Source: Candidatus Fermentibacterota bacterium (GTDB lineage Bacteria; Fermentibacterota; Fermentibacteria; Fermentibacterales; Fermentibacteraceae). From it: 5,475 nucleotides of DNA. The stretch lies in NCBI GenBank assembly GCA_012523605.1, contig JAAYTY010000103.1, positions 1 to 5,475 of the forward strand, written 5' to 3'. A program made the translations under genes and the position numbers. This document shows positions 1 through 5,475 of this stretch, piece by piece (position 1 is the first letter of the stretch; each line of letters starts with the position of its first letter). The notes under the pieces were generated by a model. The model saw nothing but the letters and a program-made list of their open reading frames with translations. It did no database searches and was not told the origin of the DNA.

Positions 1-190
1 CATTGCTGGGTAGCTATGTGCGGACCAGGAGAAGCGCTGAAAGCATCTAAGTGCGAAACCGGCCCCAAGACTAGGCTTCCCGATCGAAAGATCCTCAAGG
101 CCACTCTGAGATGACGAGTTTGATAGGCCGCAGGTGCAAGCGCAGTAATGCGTTCAGCCGAGCGGTACTAATCGGCCGTGCGGCTTCCTC
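1..190 (+). rRNA. 23S ribosomal RNA, 3' end (partial)
   Basis: This is the 3'-terminal part of the large-subunit rRNA, cut by the left window edge. Highly conserved blocks are readable in order: GCTGAAAGCATCTAAG (37-52), TTGATAGGCCG (119-130 region), AAGCGCAGTAATGCGTT (138-154 region) and CGGTACTAATCGGCCGTG (163-180). All correspond in order and spacing to the last ~190 nt of bacterial 23S. The hairpin that in E. coli is a longer stem near the 3' end is here a compact GATC stem closed by a GAAA tetraloop (82-93). The 3' end is placed by comparison with E. coli, whose 23S ends about ten nt after the conserved GGCTT; the exact end may differ by several nt because the pairing 5' end lies outside the window. 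The 5S gene follows on the same strand in the usual operon order. Confidence 0.96.
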
Positions 191-256
191 ACCTATGCTT
201 CGCCGGTTCGGCGGAAAATCGCAAGCCCTGTACAGCTGTCAGCGAATCGCGCCGGA
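191..256 (+). other. 23S-5S intergenic spacer of the rRNA operon
   Basis: A short transcribed spacer of about 66 nt with no tRNA gene. It holds a 5-bp GC-rich hairpin (CGCCG, loop GTT, CGGCG, 201-213) and an 8-nt palindrome ACAGCTGT (232-239). Both could take part in processing of the precursor rRNA, but this is inference only. Confidence 0.7.
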
Positions 257-376
<120 letters not shown>

Positions 377-384
377 TGTCTCTG

Positions 385-420
385 GGCCCCGTGGCTTGCG
401 CCGCGGGGCCTTTTCTTTCT
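385..420 (+). terminator. Rho-independent terminator of the rRNA operon
   Basis: An 11-bp, very GC-rich stem (GGCCCCGTGGC at 385-395 with GCCGCGGGGCC at 400-410, one G-U pair) has a TTGC loop and is followed directly by TTTTCTTTCTT. It sits nine nt after the 5S end, where an rRNA operon terminator is expected. Read from the other strand it has no T tract, so it should act only on + strand transcription. Confidence 0.94.
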
Positions 421-567
421 TCCGGGAGACTCCGGGGGCGAAGCCCTGGGAGCGACTGCCGACTCCGGGAGCTGACCGCGCTTCGATTCCTCACGGGCAG
501 GGGACTGCCCCGCCAGTGTGAAGGGCCTCCGCACAGAAATCGGTGACGGCGGGATCTGCACGGAATC
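421..567. other. Non-coding junction between rRNA operon and convergent gene pair
   Basis: No gene is supported here. A 9-nt direct repeat GACTCCGGG occurs at 428-436 and 461-469. Two hairpins are visible: an imperfect one at 430-452 (loop CGAAG) and a perfect 6-bp one, GGGCAG/CTGCCC with loop GGGA, at 495-510. Neither is followed by a T run on either strand, so I do not call a terminator for the - strand genes ending at 568. Confidence 0.6.
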
Positions 568-927
568 CTAGCGCCGGGCGGAACGCTCCCGTTCGAGCGC
601 CGCGGCCATGGCGAACGCATCGAAGTACCGGCTCAGCGATTCAGCGGTGGATCGGTATTCATTGGAACCGAGCAGGAAATCGACAGTGACCTCTCTGGCT
701 CTGGCTAACTCGCGAAGTCGGGCGACGGAACCGCGGTGGCGCGGGTCGGCCAGCGTGAGGTCGAGAAGCTCGAGAGCGCGTTCGATCGCTCCTCTTGCGA
801 TAGAATGATTGCGCAGCTTCCACCGGAGGGCGCGGCTCACCTCGCTTCCCACGCTGCCCATCTGCTCGCAGATCGAGAGCCTCCACCATCGTCCCGCGGC
901 GGCTTCGGTGTGCAGCGGGCCGGTCAT
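568..927 (-). CDS. Small helical protein of unknown function, coupled to DUF5674 gene
   Basis: This encodes a 119-residue cytosolic protein with no signal peptide or membrane segment. I do not know a function for it. It looks predominantly alpha-helical. The most distinctive stretch is W14-W15-x-L-S-x-x-E21-Q-M-x-x-x-G-S28-E29-V, followed by ALELLDLTLADP (51-62), an Arg/Leu-rich helix (68-79) and VDFLLGSNEY (82-91). I recall small uncharacterised proteins from anaerobic and candidate-phylum bacteria with the same order of blocks, but I cannot give a family number. The ATG overlaps the stop of the upstream DUF5674 gene as ATGA, and there is no clear Shine-Dalgarno just before it, so translation is probably coupled to the upstream gene. 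The stop is TAG. That pairing is the only clue to its job: the two products may act together. Being a real gene is supported by the overlap and the protein-like composition. Confidence 0.82.
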   Translation of the reverse strand: MTGPLHTEAAAGRWWRLSICEQMGSVGSEVSRALRWKLRNHSIARGAIERALELLDLTLADPRHRGSVARLRELARAREVTVDFLLGSNEYRSTAESLSRYFDAFAMAAALERERSARR

Positions 928-1271
928 GACCGTACCAGGCGCTTCACCAGCGATCTGATGTCCTCCCGCAGGGCGGGATCATCCACTCCCCGGGTCATGT
1001 TGCCCGTGGAGGGGCGCAGATTGATCAGCGAGTCAAACTCCAGCCAGTCCTCGGCCGACAATCCAGGATAGAGGTTGATCCCCCACAGGTTCTCCTGTCT
1101 CGAACCCCCGGCGAGAAGCTCGGCTTCCTCGTCGGCGTGCATCTCCGCATCGACCGCCATGACCTCTAGAGCCACGTCCACCACGGCTTTGACCATGTCG
1201 CCGAAACGGCTGGCGGCCATCTCCCGGAGCTCATCCATCGTCAGGGGGTTCTGCTCGGTCACCGTCTTCAT
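924..1271 (-). CDS. DUF5674 family protein
   Basis: This encodes a 115-residue soluble protein that I recognise as DUF5674-like; the family has no established function that I know of. Matching blocks in order are ELREMAASRFGDMVKAVVD (14-32), MHADEEAELL (44-53), NLWGINLYP (61-69), WLEFDSLINLRPS (76-88) and TRGVDDP (93-99). These include several acidic and aromatic residues that look conserved. The frame stays open upstream to 1433, but I chose ATG at 1271 because the upstream 54 residues look unlike protein and the resulting length fits the family as I remember it (about 110 residues). The ribosome site is weak: GGATGAG lies about 13 nt before the ATG. Its stop overlaps the next gene's start (ATGA), indicating one transcript and a possible functional pair. 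It is divergent from the secreted-protein gene at 1523. It could be part of a toxin-antitoxin-like or nucleic-acid-related module, but nothing in the sequence proves this. Confidence 0.85.
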   Translation of the reverse strand: MKTVTEQNPLTMDELREMAASRFGDMVKAVVDVALEVMAVDAEMHADEEAELLAGGSRQENLWGINLYPGLSAEDWLEFDSLINLRPSTGNMTRGVDDPALREDIRSLVKRLVRS

Positions 1272-1522
1272 CTCGGGCTTGCTCTCATCCGTTCGGAATC
1301 GGCTGACTGCCTCGAACGACAGTCCGTACCTCGACCAAGTCGAACCATGCGATCGGAACGAGGGAAGCATAACAACGCACGCGCCCGCAAGGCCAGAAAC
1401 GGGCTGCGGGGCGGCCAGGAGTCCGTCAGGCACCTTCCGAAGGATTGCCGCAGGAATTCGCCGCTCGCATCATAGTGTAGGCGTGCGATCATAAGGACCG
1501 TCAGCGACAGATTGGAGGAACA
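1272..1522. other. Divergent intergenic region
   Basis: These 251 bp separate the - strand DUF5674 gene from the + strand secreted-protein gene, so they should hold promoters in both directions. I see no convincing sigma70-type -35/-10 pair on either strand. The closest on + is TTGCCG (1445-1450) with CATAGT (1471-1476), but the spacing is 20 nt. The region is GC-rich like its surroundings and shows no strong inverted repeat. Open frames crossing it look like shadows. Confidence 0.5.
1514..1519 (+). promoter_or_regulatory. Shine-Dalgarno site for the secreted GATase-like protein
   Basis: GGAGGA lies four nt before the ATG at 1523 and fixes that start. It is a near-perfect anti-16S match, although the spacing is slightly short. 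Confidence 0.85.
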
Positions 1523-2254
1523 ATGCGCCTTTTCCTCATGTTGATGATTCTTGCGCTGCCTGGGCTGTCAACCGCCGAGGCGGTCTGGGGGAGCTTCGAC
1601 TCCTCCAGGATCAACTACGCGTCAGGGACGCTCACCGGTTCCGCTCATGCCACTCTCCGGGGCGTGATCGAAGCGGCGGGCGGAACCATCGCACCCCCGA
1701 CATCCCAGTTGACCCCGGCATACCTGTCCGGGATCGACGTCTTCTATACTTCGCTCCTGAGCACATCCACCGGCGCGCTGTCGGCCGCCGAGCAGAGCGC
1801 GCTACACGACTGGATATCTTCGGGAGGCGTCCTGATAGTGACCTCGGACATCCTGTCACTGCCCGCATACGAGTCCTTTACCGCGTACTACGGGGTTACC
1901 GGATACACCGCCCTGTCACATGTGGGAACGGGCTACCCGGTCGTCACTCACGAGATCACCGAAGGCGTCTCGTCATACTTCTTCAACACCGAGAGCACGT
2001 TCTCGTACGGGTCCGATGCGCTTCTCCTCGGGAACAACGGTTTCGGAAACGTTTTCATGGTCGTGCTGGAACCCGAGACCGGCTTTTCGGCCGGAGGGCG
2101 AATCCTGGTGTTCGGAGACCACAACATGTTCACCGAAAGCTTCATCAACTCCAACGACAACCTCGTTCTCGCCGGCAACTTCGCTGCATGGGCATGCACT
2201 CCGCCCGCCGCGCTCGAGCGCGACACCTGGGGAGGCCTGAAGGGCTCGTTCTGA
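1523..2254 (+). CDS. Secreted protein with class I glutamine amidotransferase-like (DUF4350-like) fold
   Basis: This encodes a 243-residue protein with an N-terminal signal peptide (about 1-19/20, hydrophobic core LFLMLMILAL, likely cut at STA or AEA), so it is exported. The mature part reads like the flavodoxin/GATase-like fold found in DUF4350, ThuA and IFT52-type proteins. Evidence is an opening VWGSFDSSRINY (21-32), a strand IDVFYTSL (71-78), an exposed helix AEQSALHDWISSGGVLIVTSD (89-109) that matches the usual 'flanking helix, glycine turn, strand' unit, and a C-terminal GGRILVFGDHNMFTE (191-205) then DNLVLAGNFAAW (212-223). No catalytic Cys-His-Glu triad is evident, so it is probably a binding or structural domain rather than an amidotransferase. 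It ends in a separate tail, CTPPAALERDTWGGLKGSF, that looks like a C-terminal tag. The strong Shine-Dalgarno sets the start. The EamA gene follows 151 nt later on the same strand. The role and partner are unknown. Confidence 0.88.
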   Translation: MRLFLMLMILALPGLSTAEAVWGSFDSSRINYASGTLTGSAHATLRGVIEAAGGTIAPPTSQLTPAYLSGIDVFYTSLLSTSTGALSAAEQSALHDWISSGGVLIVTSDILSLPAYESFTAYYGVTGYTALSHVGTGYPVVTHEITEGVSSYFFNTESTFSYGSDALLLGNNGFGNVFMVVLEPETGFSAGGRILVFGDHNMFTESFINSNDNLVLAGNFAAWACTPPAALERDTWGGLKGSF

Positions 2255-2393
2255 TGTTGTTCGGCATCGCTCAAGGAAGCGGGAGAAGCATCGGTCGCTG
2301 ACACACCGTCGGTTTCCATGCGGCGGCGCAATGCGCGCCCGGTCGTTATCTTCCCGCCTGTCCGGTTAGGAAACAATCCAGGGCTTTCTGCAT

Positions 2394-2398
2394 GGAGG
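2394..2398 (+). promoter_or_regulatory. Shine-Dalgarno site deciding a TTG start
   Basis: GGAGG is placed seven nt before TTG at 2406, which is ideal spacing. The nearby ATG at 2392 is out of frame with the transporter and overlaps the site itself, so TTG is the best start. Confidence 0.8.
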
Positions 2399-2405
2399 AC
2401 CGCAT

Positions 2406-3353
2406 TTGGCTTGGCTGGCCGTCGTGTCGCTGGTGTGGTCGTTCTCTTTCGGTATCATCCGGAGCACACTTGCAGGGATCGACTCGGGTCTGGTCTCCTT
2501 CCTCAGGCTCGCGATCGCATCGCTGGCAGCCCTTCCCGCATTGAGAGCCCGGAGGCTGAGCCCGGACCTCGCCGGCAGGCTGATGCTCCTGGGGGCTGTC
2601 CAGTTCGGGATGATGTACATCTCGTACATCGAATCTTTTCGATGGCTGGAGGCGTGGGAGGTCGCCATGCTCACGATCACCACGCCGCTGTTCGTAGTGA
2701 TCGCATCCGGCCTTCTGGAGGGTGACGGCAGGCGCATCACGTATGCCTCTGCTGCAGCGGCGGTGATCGGCGGGGGATTCATCCTATGGGGCGCGCCGCA
2801 GTCGGAGGACTTCCTCAGGGGCTTCATTCTGGTTCAGGTGTCGAACGTCTGCTTCGCCGCCGGGCAGGTCTGGTACCGGAGGCTTATGGCCGGCCGTCCC
2901 GCGCTCGGTGATTCCGGAGTCATCGCCCTGCCGTACCTCGGAGGCGCCCTCGTCACCGCACTGCCTGCAGCCGCATCGGTCGGACGGCTTTCCTGCATGA
3001 CCGGCAGGCAATGGGCTTCGGTCGCCTACCTCGGTCTCGTCGCCTCGGGCGCCGGCTTCTTCATGTGGAACCACGGTGCAAAGCAGGCAGGCACGGGTGT
3101 ACTCGCAGCCTTCAACAACGCCAAGATCCCTCTTTCGGTAGCCGCATCGATCGTCGTCTTCGGCGAGAGGCCGTCGCTTTGGAGGCTCGCCGCCGGAACG
3201 GTCTTGGTCGCAGCCGGCATACTCCTGGGCAGGGCCGATGCCGGCTGGCGAAGCCGTCGGGCCTCCGGAAGAACAGCCCGATCCCCGTCCCCTGAGAGGG
3301 CCGGTCCTGCCGCCACGCAGCCCACGACACCTGAGCCGTCAGAGCTCACCTGA
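2406..3353 (+). CDS. EamA/DMT-family transporter, ten predicted membrane helices
   Basis: This encodes a 315-residue inner-membrane protein of the drug/metabolite transporter superfamily, built from two EamA repeats of five helices each. Hydrophobic segments are seen at about 1-18, 28-45, 58-76, 85-103, 112-129, 136-156, 171-189, 203-221, 229-252 and 260-275. Family signs are SGLVSFLRLAIASL (27-40), MMYISYIESF...LEAWEVAMLTITTPLF (69-96) at the helix 3-4 turn, and in the second repeat NNAKIPLSVAASIVVFGERP (237-256) followed by LAAGTVLVAAGILLGR (261-276), the typical EamA end. The substrate cannot be told; members move amino acids, metabolites or vitamins. The start is TTG, supported by GGAGG at 2394-2398. 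Residues 277-315 form a hydrophilic tail rich in Arg, Ser, Pro, Ala and Thr that extends past the usual end of the family, presumably cytosolic. The preceding gap has no T-tract terminator, so read-through from the upstream gene is possible. Confidence 0.93.
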   Translation: MAWLAVVSLVWSFSFGIIRSTLAGIDSGLVSFLRLAIASLAALPALRARRLSPDLAGRLMLLGAVQFGMMYISYIESFRWLEAWEVAMLTITTPLFVVIASGLLEGDGRRITYASAAAAVIGGGFILWGAPQSEDFLRGFILVQVSNVCFAAGQVWYRRLMAGRPALGDSGVIALPYLGGALVTALPAAASVGRLSCMTGRQWASVAYLGLVASGAGFFMWNHGAKQAGTGVLAAFNNAKIPLSVAASIVVFGERPSLWRLAAGTVLVAAGILLGRADAGWRSRRASGRTARSPSPERAGPAATQPTTPEPSELT

Positions 3354-3589
3354 TGATGCTCCGCAGAGGACATCCCGATTTCCGCATGAGGCATTGGAGC
3401 CTGTTTCTTCAGGTGTTGCGACATCACTCCTGAACTCAAGAAGCTTCCCCCGCCCGGCTCCACAGGAAGGATGTCGTGGCGGCATCCGTAATGCCGAGCT
3501 AGAGAGGAGCGTGAGAAATCTCGCCCGGAACCCTGGCGTGGATGAGAGTACACCTGGTCCGCTGAACGGCCTCCCCCGCTCGGATGACC
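3354..3589. other. Convergent intergenic region
   Basis: These 236 bp lie between the ends of the transporter gene and the beta-helix gene. I find no gene. A perfect 6-bp hairpin, CGGCAT/ATGCCG with loop CCGTA, lies at 3480-3496, but no T run follows it on either strand. A small CCTG/CAGG hairpin lies near 3400-3414. Neither is called a terminator. Confidence 0.55.
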
Positions 3590-4687
3590 TCAGCGCATCT
3601 CCGCCACAGCCGTCGAGCGGCCGTCCTGCCCGGTTCCGGCGATCCAGTCGGCGAAGGATTCCACCGAGTACTCCACCTCGTAGCCCAGGGAGATCAGGCG
3701 TTCCGGTTCGTCGTTGTGGAAGACGTTTCGGTCGCCGAAGTAGTTGACCTGGTTCGCGCGCTCGAAGCACAGCCCTATGTTGTCGCCGCCCGAGACGACG
3801 CAGTCGAACAGGGAGAGCGTGTCTCCGGCCTCGACCCAGATCGAGTATGTGCCGGCATCCTCGATTGTACAGCCCTCGACGAAGGCATGACCGGGCTCGC
3901 CGTCCCAGTCCAGCTCGATCCCTCCGTTCCCGCAGCCCTTCGATGTGCAGCCGGAGATGAACACCGAATCCTGCCAGACCTTGAAGCCGCTGTTCCAGCA
4001 GTCCTCCGCGGTGCAGCCCTTCAGGAGGGTGTTCGAGGCGCTTATGTCGAATCCGTCGAAGACATCCGTTGCCGTGCAACCGAGGAACGCGAAGTGATGC
4101 TGTTCTCCGTGCCCGAGGGCGAAGCCGTCGACATTCTGGCTCCTGTCCCTGCCTGAGCGGGCGGTGCAGCCCTTGAACACGCCGTAACTGCACGGAGCGC
4201 CTCCGGACGGGGAGGCGTCGAAGCCGTAAAGGTCGTAGTCGTATGCGGTACATTCCGTTATCCTGAAGTCTTTCGCACCGTCAGCAAGACCGAGGCCGAA
4301 GACAACCCCATGCATCGTGCAATGGGTCATTTCGAATCCCCGGCAGTGTTCCACCCATGCGGCATTGGAACTCCAGCCGCATATATCCAGACCCTCGACC
4401 GTGATGAACGAATGTCTGACGACGATGCCGTTCGAGGCGTCCGCTCCCGAACCGTCGATCACGACGGTATCTCCCGGAACGGCCGAGAGGACTATCCTCG
4501 CGCCGCTTTCACCGCTCCTCACCGTTACGATCTGTTCATGGTAGATGCCCTCGTGTATGAGAACGGTGTCTCCCGGCATGGCCGCTTCGACCGCCTCGGC
4601 GATTGTCCTGCAGTCTCCCCCCTCTCCTACGTGGATCGCGGAGGCGGTCAGCGCAAGGGCGACCAGAACGGACGATACTGTCAGCAT
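3590..4687 (-). CDS. Secreted right-handed parallel beta-helix protein
   Basis: This encodes a 365-residue exported protein. The signal peptide is residues 1-17 (core VSSVLVALALTA, cut after ASA). The N-terminal part of the mature protein, CRTIAEAVEAAMPGDTVLIH (26-45), then GIYHEQIVTVRSGE (47-60) and VVIDGSGA (75-82), is the standard cap and first rungs of pectate-lyase-like beta-helices (DUF1565/NosD/PL6-like). The body then repeats about every 21-30 residues as x-GCTA-x(5-12)-GF, with Cys at 123, 146, 174, 204, 225, 247, 273 and 296. This gives at least eight stacked coils. The last ~50 residues leave the pattern and may form a C-terminal cap. Fifteen Cys in all is high for an exported protein. 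A polysaccharide lyase or surface-binding role is possible, but I cannot identify a catalytic set of residues, so no reaction is assigned. The ATG has GGAGG five nt upstream. It follows the dehydrogenase gene on the same strand after a 276-nt gap and probably has its own promoter. Confidence 0.9.
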   Translation of the reverse strand: MLTVSSVLVALALTASAIHVGEGGDCRTIAEAVEAAMPGDTVLIHEGIYHEQIVTVRSGESGARIVLSAVPGDTVVIDGSGADASNGIVVRHSFITVEGLDICGWSSNAAWVEHCRGFEMTHCTMHGVVFGLGLADGAKDFRITECTAYDYDLYGFDASPSGGAPCSYGVFKGCTARSGRDRSQNVDGFALGHGEQHHFAFLGCTATDVFDGFDISASNTLLKGCTAEDCWNSGFKVWQDSVFISGCTSKGCGNGGIELDWDGEPGHAFVEGCTIEDAGTYSIWVEAGDTLSLFDCVVSGGDNIGLCFERANQVNYFGDRNVFHNDEPERLISLGYEVEYSVESFADWIAGTGQDGRSTAVAEMR

Positions 4688-4963
4688 GAGAACCTCCGTG
4701 TCTGCCGGTCGCCGTTAAGATACGGCCATTCCTGGAGCGACGGCGACTGCGGGATCGAAGCGGCCTGGTGCATGACAAGGCAGTCCGCGCGTAAAACCTC
4801 CGGTCCCGCCGGTGTCGATTTCACGGATTCGTGCGCGAGACGGAAGGGGAATCGGCGATGTCCTGCCGGGCGGGCAAGCCTTCCGCTCCACGGAATAACA
4901 GGCCGGCCGCCCCGTCGGGAGCGGGCCTTCACGCGCTCCATGTGACGGTATGCGCCTGCCCTC
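4688..4963. other. Intergenic region upstream of the beta-helix gene
   Basis: These 276 bp should contain the end of the dehydrogenase transcript and the promoter of the beta-helix gene, both on the - strand. An 86-residue open frame in the region is Arg-rich, has no recognisable motif and I do not accept it. A 6-bp hairpin (GGAGCG/CGCTCC, loop of 10) occurs near 4918-4940, without a T tract. A TATCTT element at about 4717-4722 on the - strand could be a -10 box, but no matching -35 is seen. Confidence 0.5.
4693..4697 (-). promoter_or_regulatory. Shine-Dalgarno site for the beta-helix gene
   Basis: On the - strand, GGAGG precedes the ATG at 4687 by five nt, which supports that start and the signal peptide it gives. 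Confidence 0.82.
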
Positions 4964-5475
4964 TCAGTAGCCCAGGTTGAGGTCGATGCGCCACGGCACC
5001 TCTGTGCCTTCGTAGGCGGCCCTGATTAGCACCGCGAGGTTCTCGATGCGCTTCCTCTCGAGCGCCGGCACGCCGTAGGCTCCCCCGATGTGCGGAACCA
5101 TGACGACATTGTCCAGCTCCCAGAAGGGTGCGGTGGAAGGGCGTGTTTTGCTCATCTCGTTGGACGAAAAGGGATAGCTGTACCACACGTCCATCGCCGC
5201 TGCGCCGATCCTGCGGTTCTTGAGCGAATCGTAAAGCGGTTGCTCCTGGACCAGCTCGGCCCTGCCTACATTGACCAGTATCGTCTTCTCGTGCATCAGA
5301 GCCAGCTCATACTCGCCGATCAGTCCGTCGGTCTCGGGAGTCATCGGCAGGCAAAGGATGACGAAGTAGGCGCCGGGGATAAGGGAGTGCAGGTCGGACG
5401 GCGGATGGACTATCACTCCCCTGACATCCTCCTTGCGCTTCACCGAGCGCTTGGTGACATACACCCGGGCGCCGA
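4964..5475 (-). CDS. D-isomer-specific 2-hydroxyacid dehydrogenase family protein, C-terminal part (partial)
   Basis: The gene runs off the right edge: the frame is open to the last base, so the N-terminal half and the Gly-rich nucleotide loop are missing. The visible 169 residues cover the end of the NAD(P)-binding Rossmann domain and the C-terminal return to the substrate domain. Opening residues GARVYVTKRS (1-10 of the visible part) correspond to the strand after the GxGxxG helix. Then come LPMTPETDGLIG (42-53), LVNVGRAELV (66-75) with the substrate-binding Arg71, IGAAAMDVWYSYP (89-101), and VPHIGG (126-131) with the catalytic His128. The usual catalytic Glu, expected five residues after Asp95, is Tyr100. 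The end WRIDLNLGY resembles the end of some subfamily members. The family reduces 2-keto acids to D-2-hydroxy acids or the reverse with NAD(P)H; the substrate is not determinable here. A GTG at 5464 is internal and is not taken as the start. Confidence 0.92.
   Translation of the reverse strand, partial: GARVYVTKRSVKRKEDVRGVIVHPPSDLHSLIPGAYFVILCLPMTPETDGLIGEYELALMHEKTILVNVGRAELVQEQPLYDSLKNRRIGAAAMDVWYSYPFSSNEMSKTRPSTAPFWELDNVVMVPHIGGAYGVPALERKRIENLAVLIRAAYEGTEVPWRIDLNLGY

Noticed and set aside
495..510. Perfect hairpin GGGCAG/CTGCCC as a terminator for the - strand gene pair
   Set aside because: There is no T tract on the - strand side and the stem is only 6 bp, so it lacks the marks of an intrinsic terminator.
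1272..1433. N-terminal extension of the DUF5674 frame to 1433
   Set aside because: The extra 54 residues have no recognisable family content, and ATG at 1271 gives the length I expect for the family.
1445..1476. Possible sigma70 promoter TTGCCG / CATAGT upstream of the gene at 1523
   Set aside because: The spacing is 20 nt and the -10 matches only four of six positions; in GC-rich DNA this is expected by chance.
3339..4253. 304-residue open frame on the - strand overlapping the beta-helix gene
   Set aside because: It is Arg/Leu-rich and lacks motifs. The other - strand frame has a signal peptide, beta-helix repeats and a good ribosome site, so this one is a GC-rich shadow.
4310..4945. 211-residue + strand frame opposite the beta-helix start and its upstream region
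   Set aside because: Composition looks random, there is no domain, and it covers the start and ribosome site of a well-supported gene on the other strand.

Overview
The window is GC-rich, densely coded bacterial DNA. It starts in the last ~190 nt of a 23S rRNA gene and ends inside a 2-hydroxyacid dehydrogenase gene. The 23S tail and 5S are ordinary bacterial types. Two secreted proteins of different build (a GATase-like-fold protein and a parallel beta-helix protein), the high GC3 and a C-terminal TWGxxK-type tail remind me of uncultured FCB-group lineages such as Eisenbacteria or Fermentibacteria. This placement is a weak impression, not a demonstration.

Layout: (1) 1-420 holds the end of an rRNA operon on the + strand: 23S 3' end, a ~66-nt spacer without tRNA, 5S rRNA, and a strong intrinsic terminator. 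(2) 568-1271 on the - strand is a two-gene unit running towards the rRNA operon: a DUF5674-type protein followed, with an ATGA stop/start overlap, by a small helical protein of unknown function. (3) 1523-3353 on the + strand carries a secreted GATase-like (DUF4350-like) protein and then a ten-helix EamA-family transporter that starts at TTG. (4) 3354-3589 is a convergent, gene-free junction. (5) 3590-5475 on the - strand carries a secreted right-handed beta-helix protein and, upstream of it, the C-terminal part of a D-isomer-specific 2-hydroxyacid dehydrogenase that runs off the window edge.

The genes do not form one recognisable pathway. The only pair with sequence evidence for working together is the overlapping DUF5674/helical pair. 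I see no CRISPR array, insertion sequence, integrase, tRNA, or convincing phage or defence cassette. The points most worth following are the DUF5674 pair, the Tyr at the usual catalytic Glu position of the dehydrogenase, the regularly repeated Cys rungs in the beta-helix protein, and the C-terminal tail of the secreted GATase-like protein.
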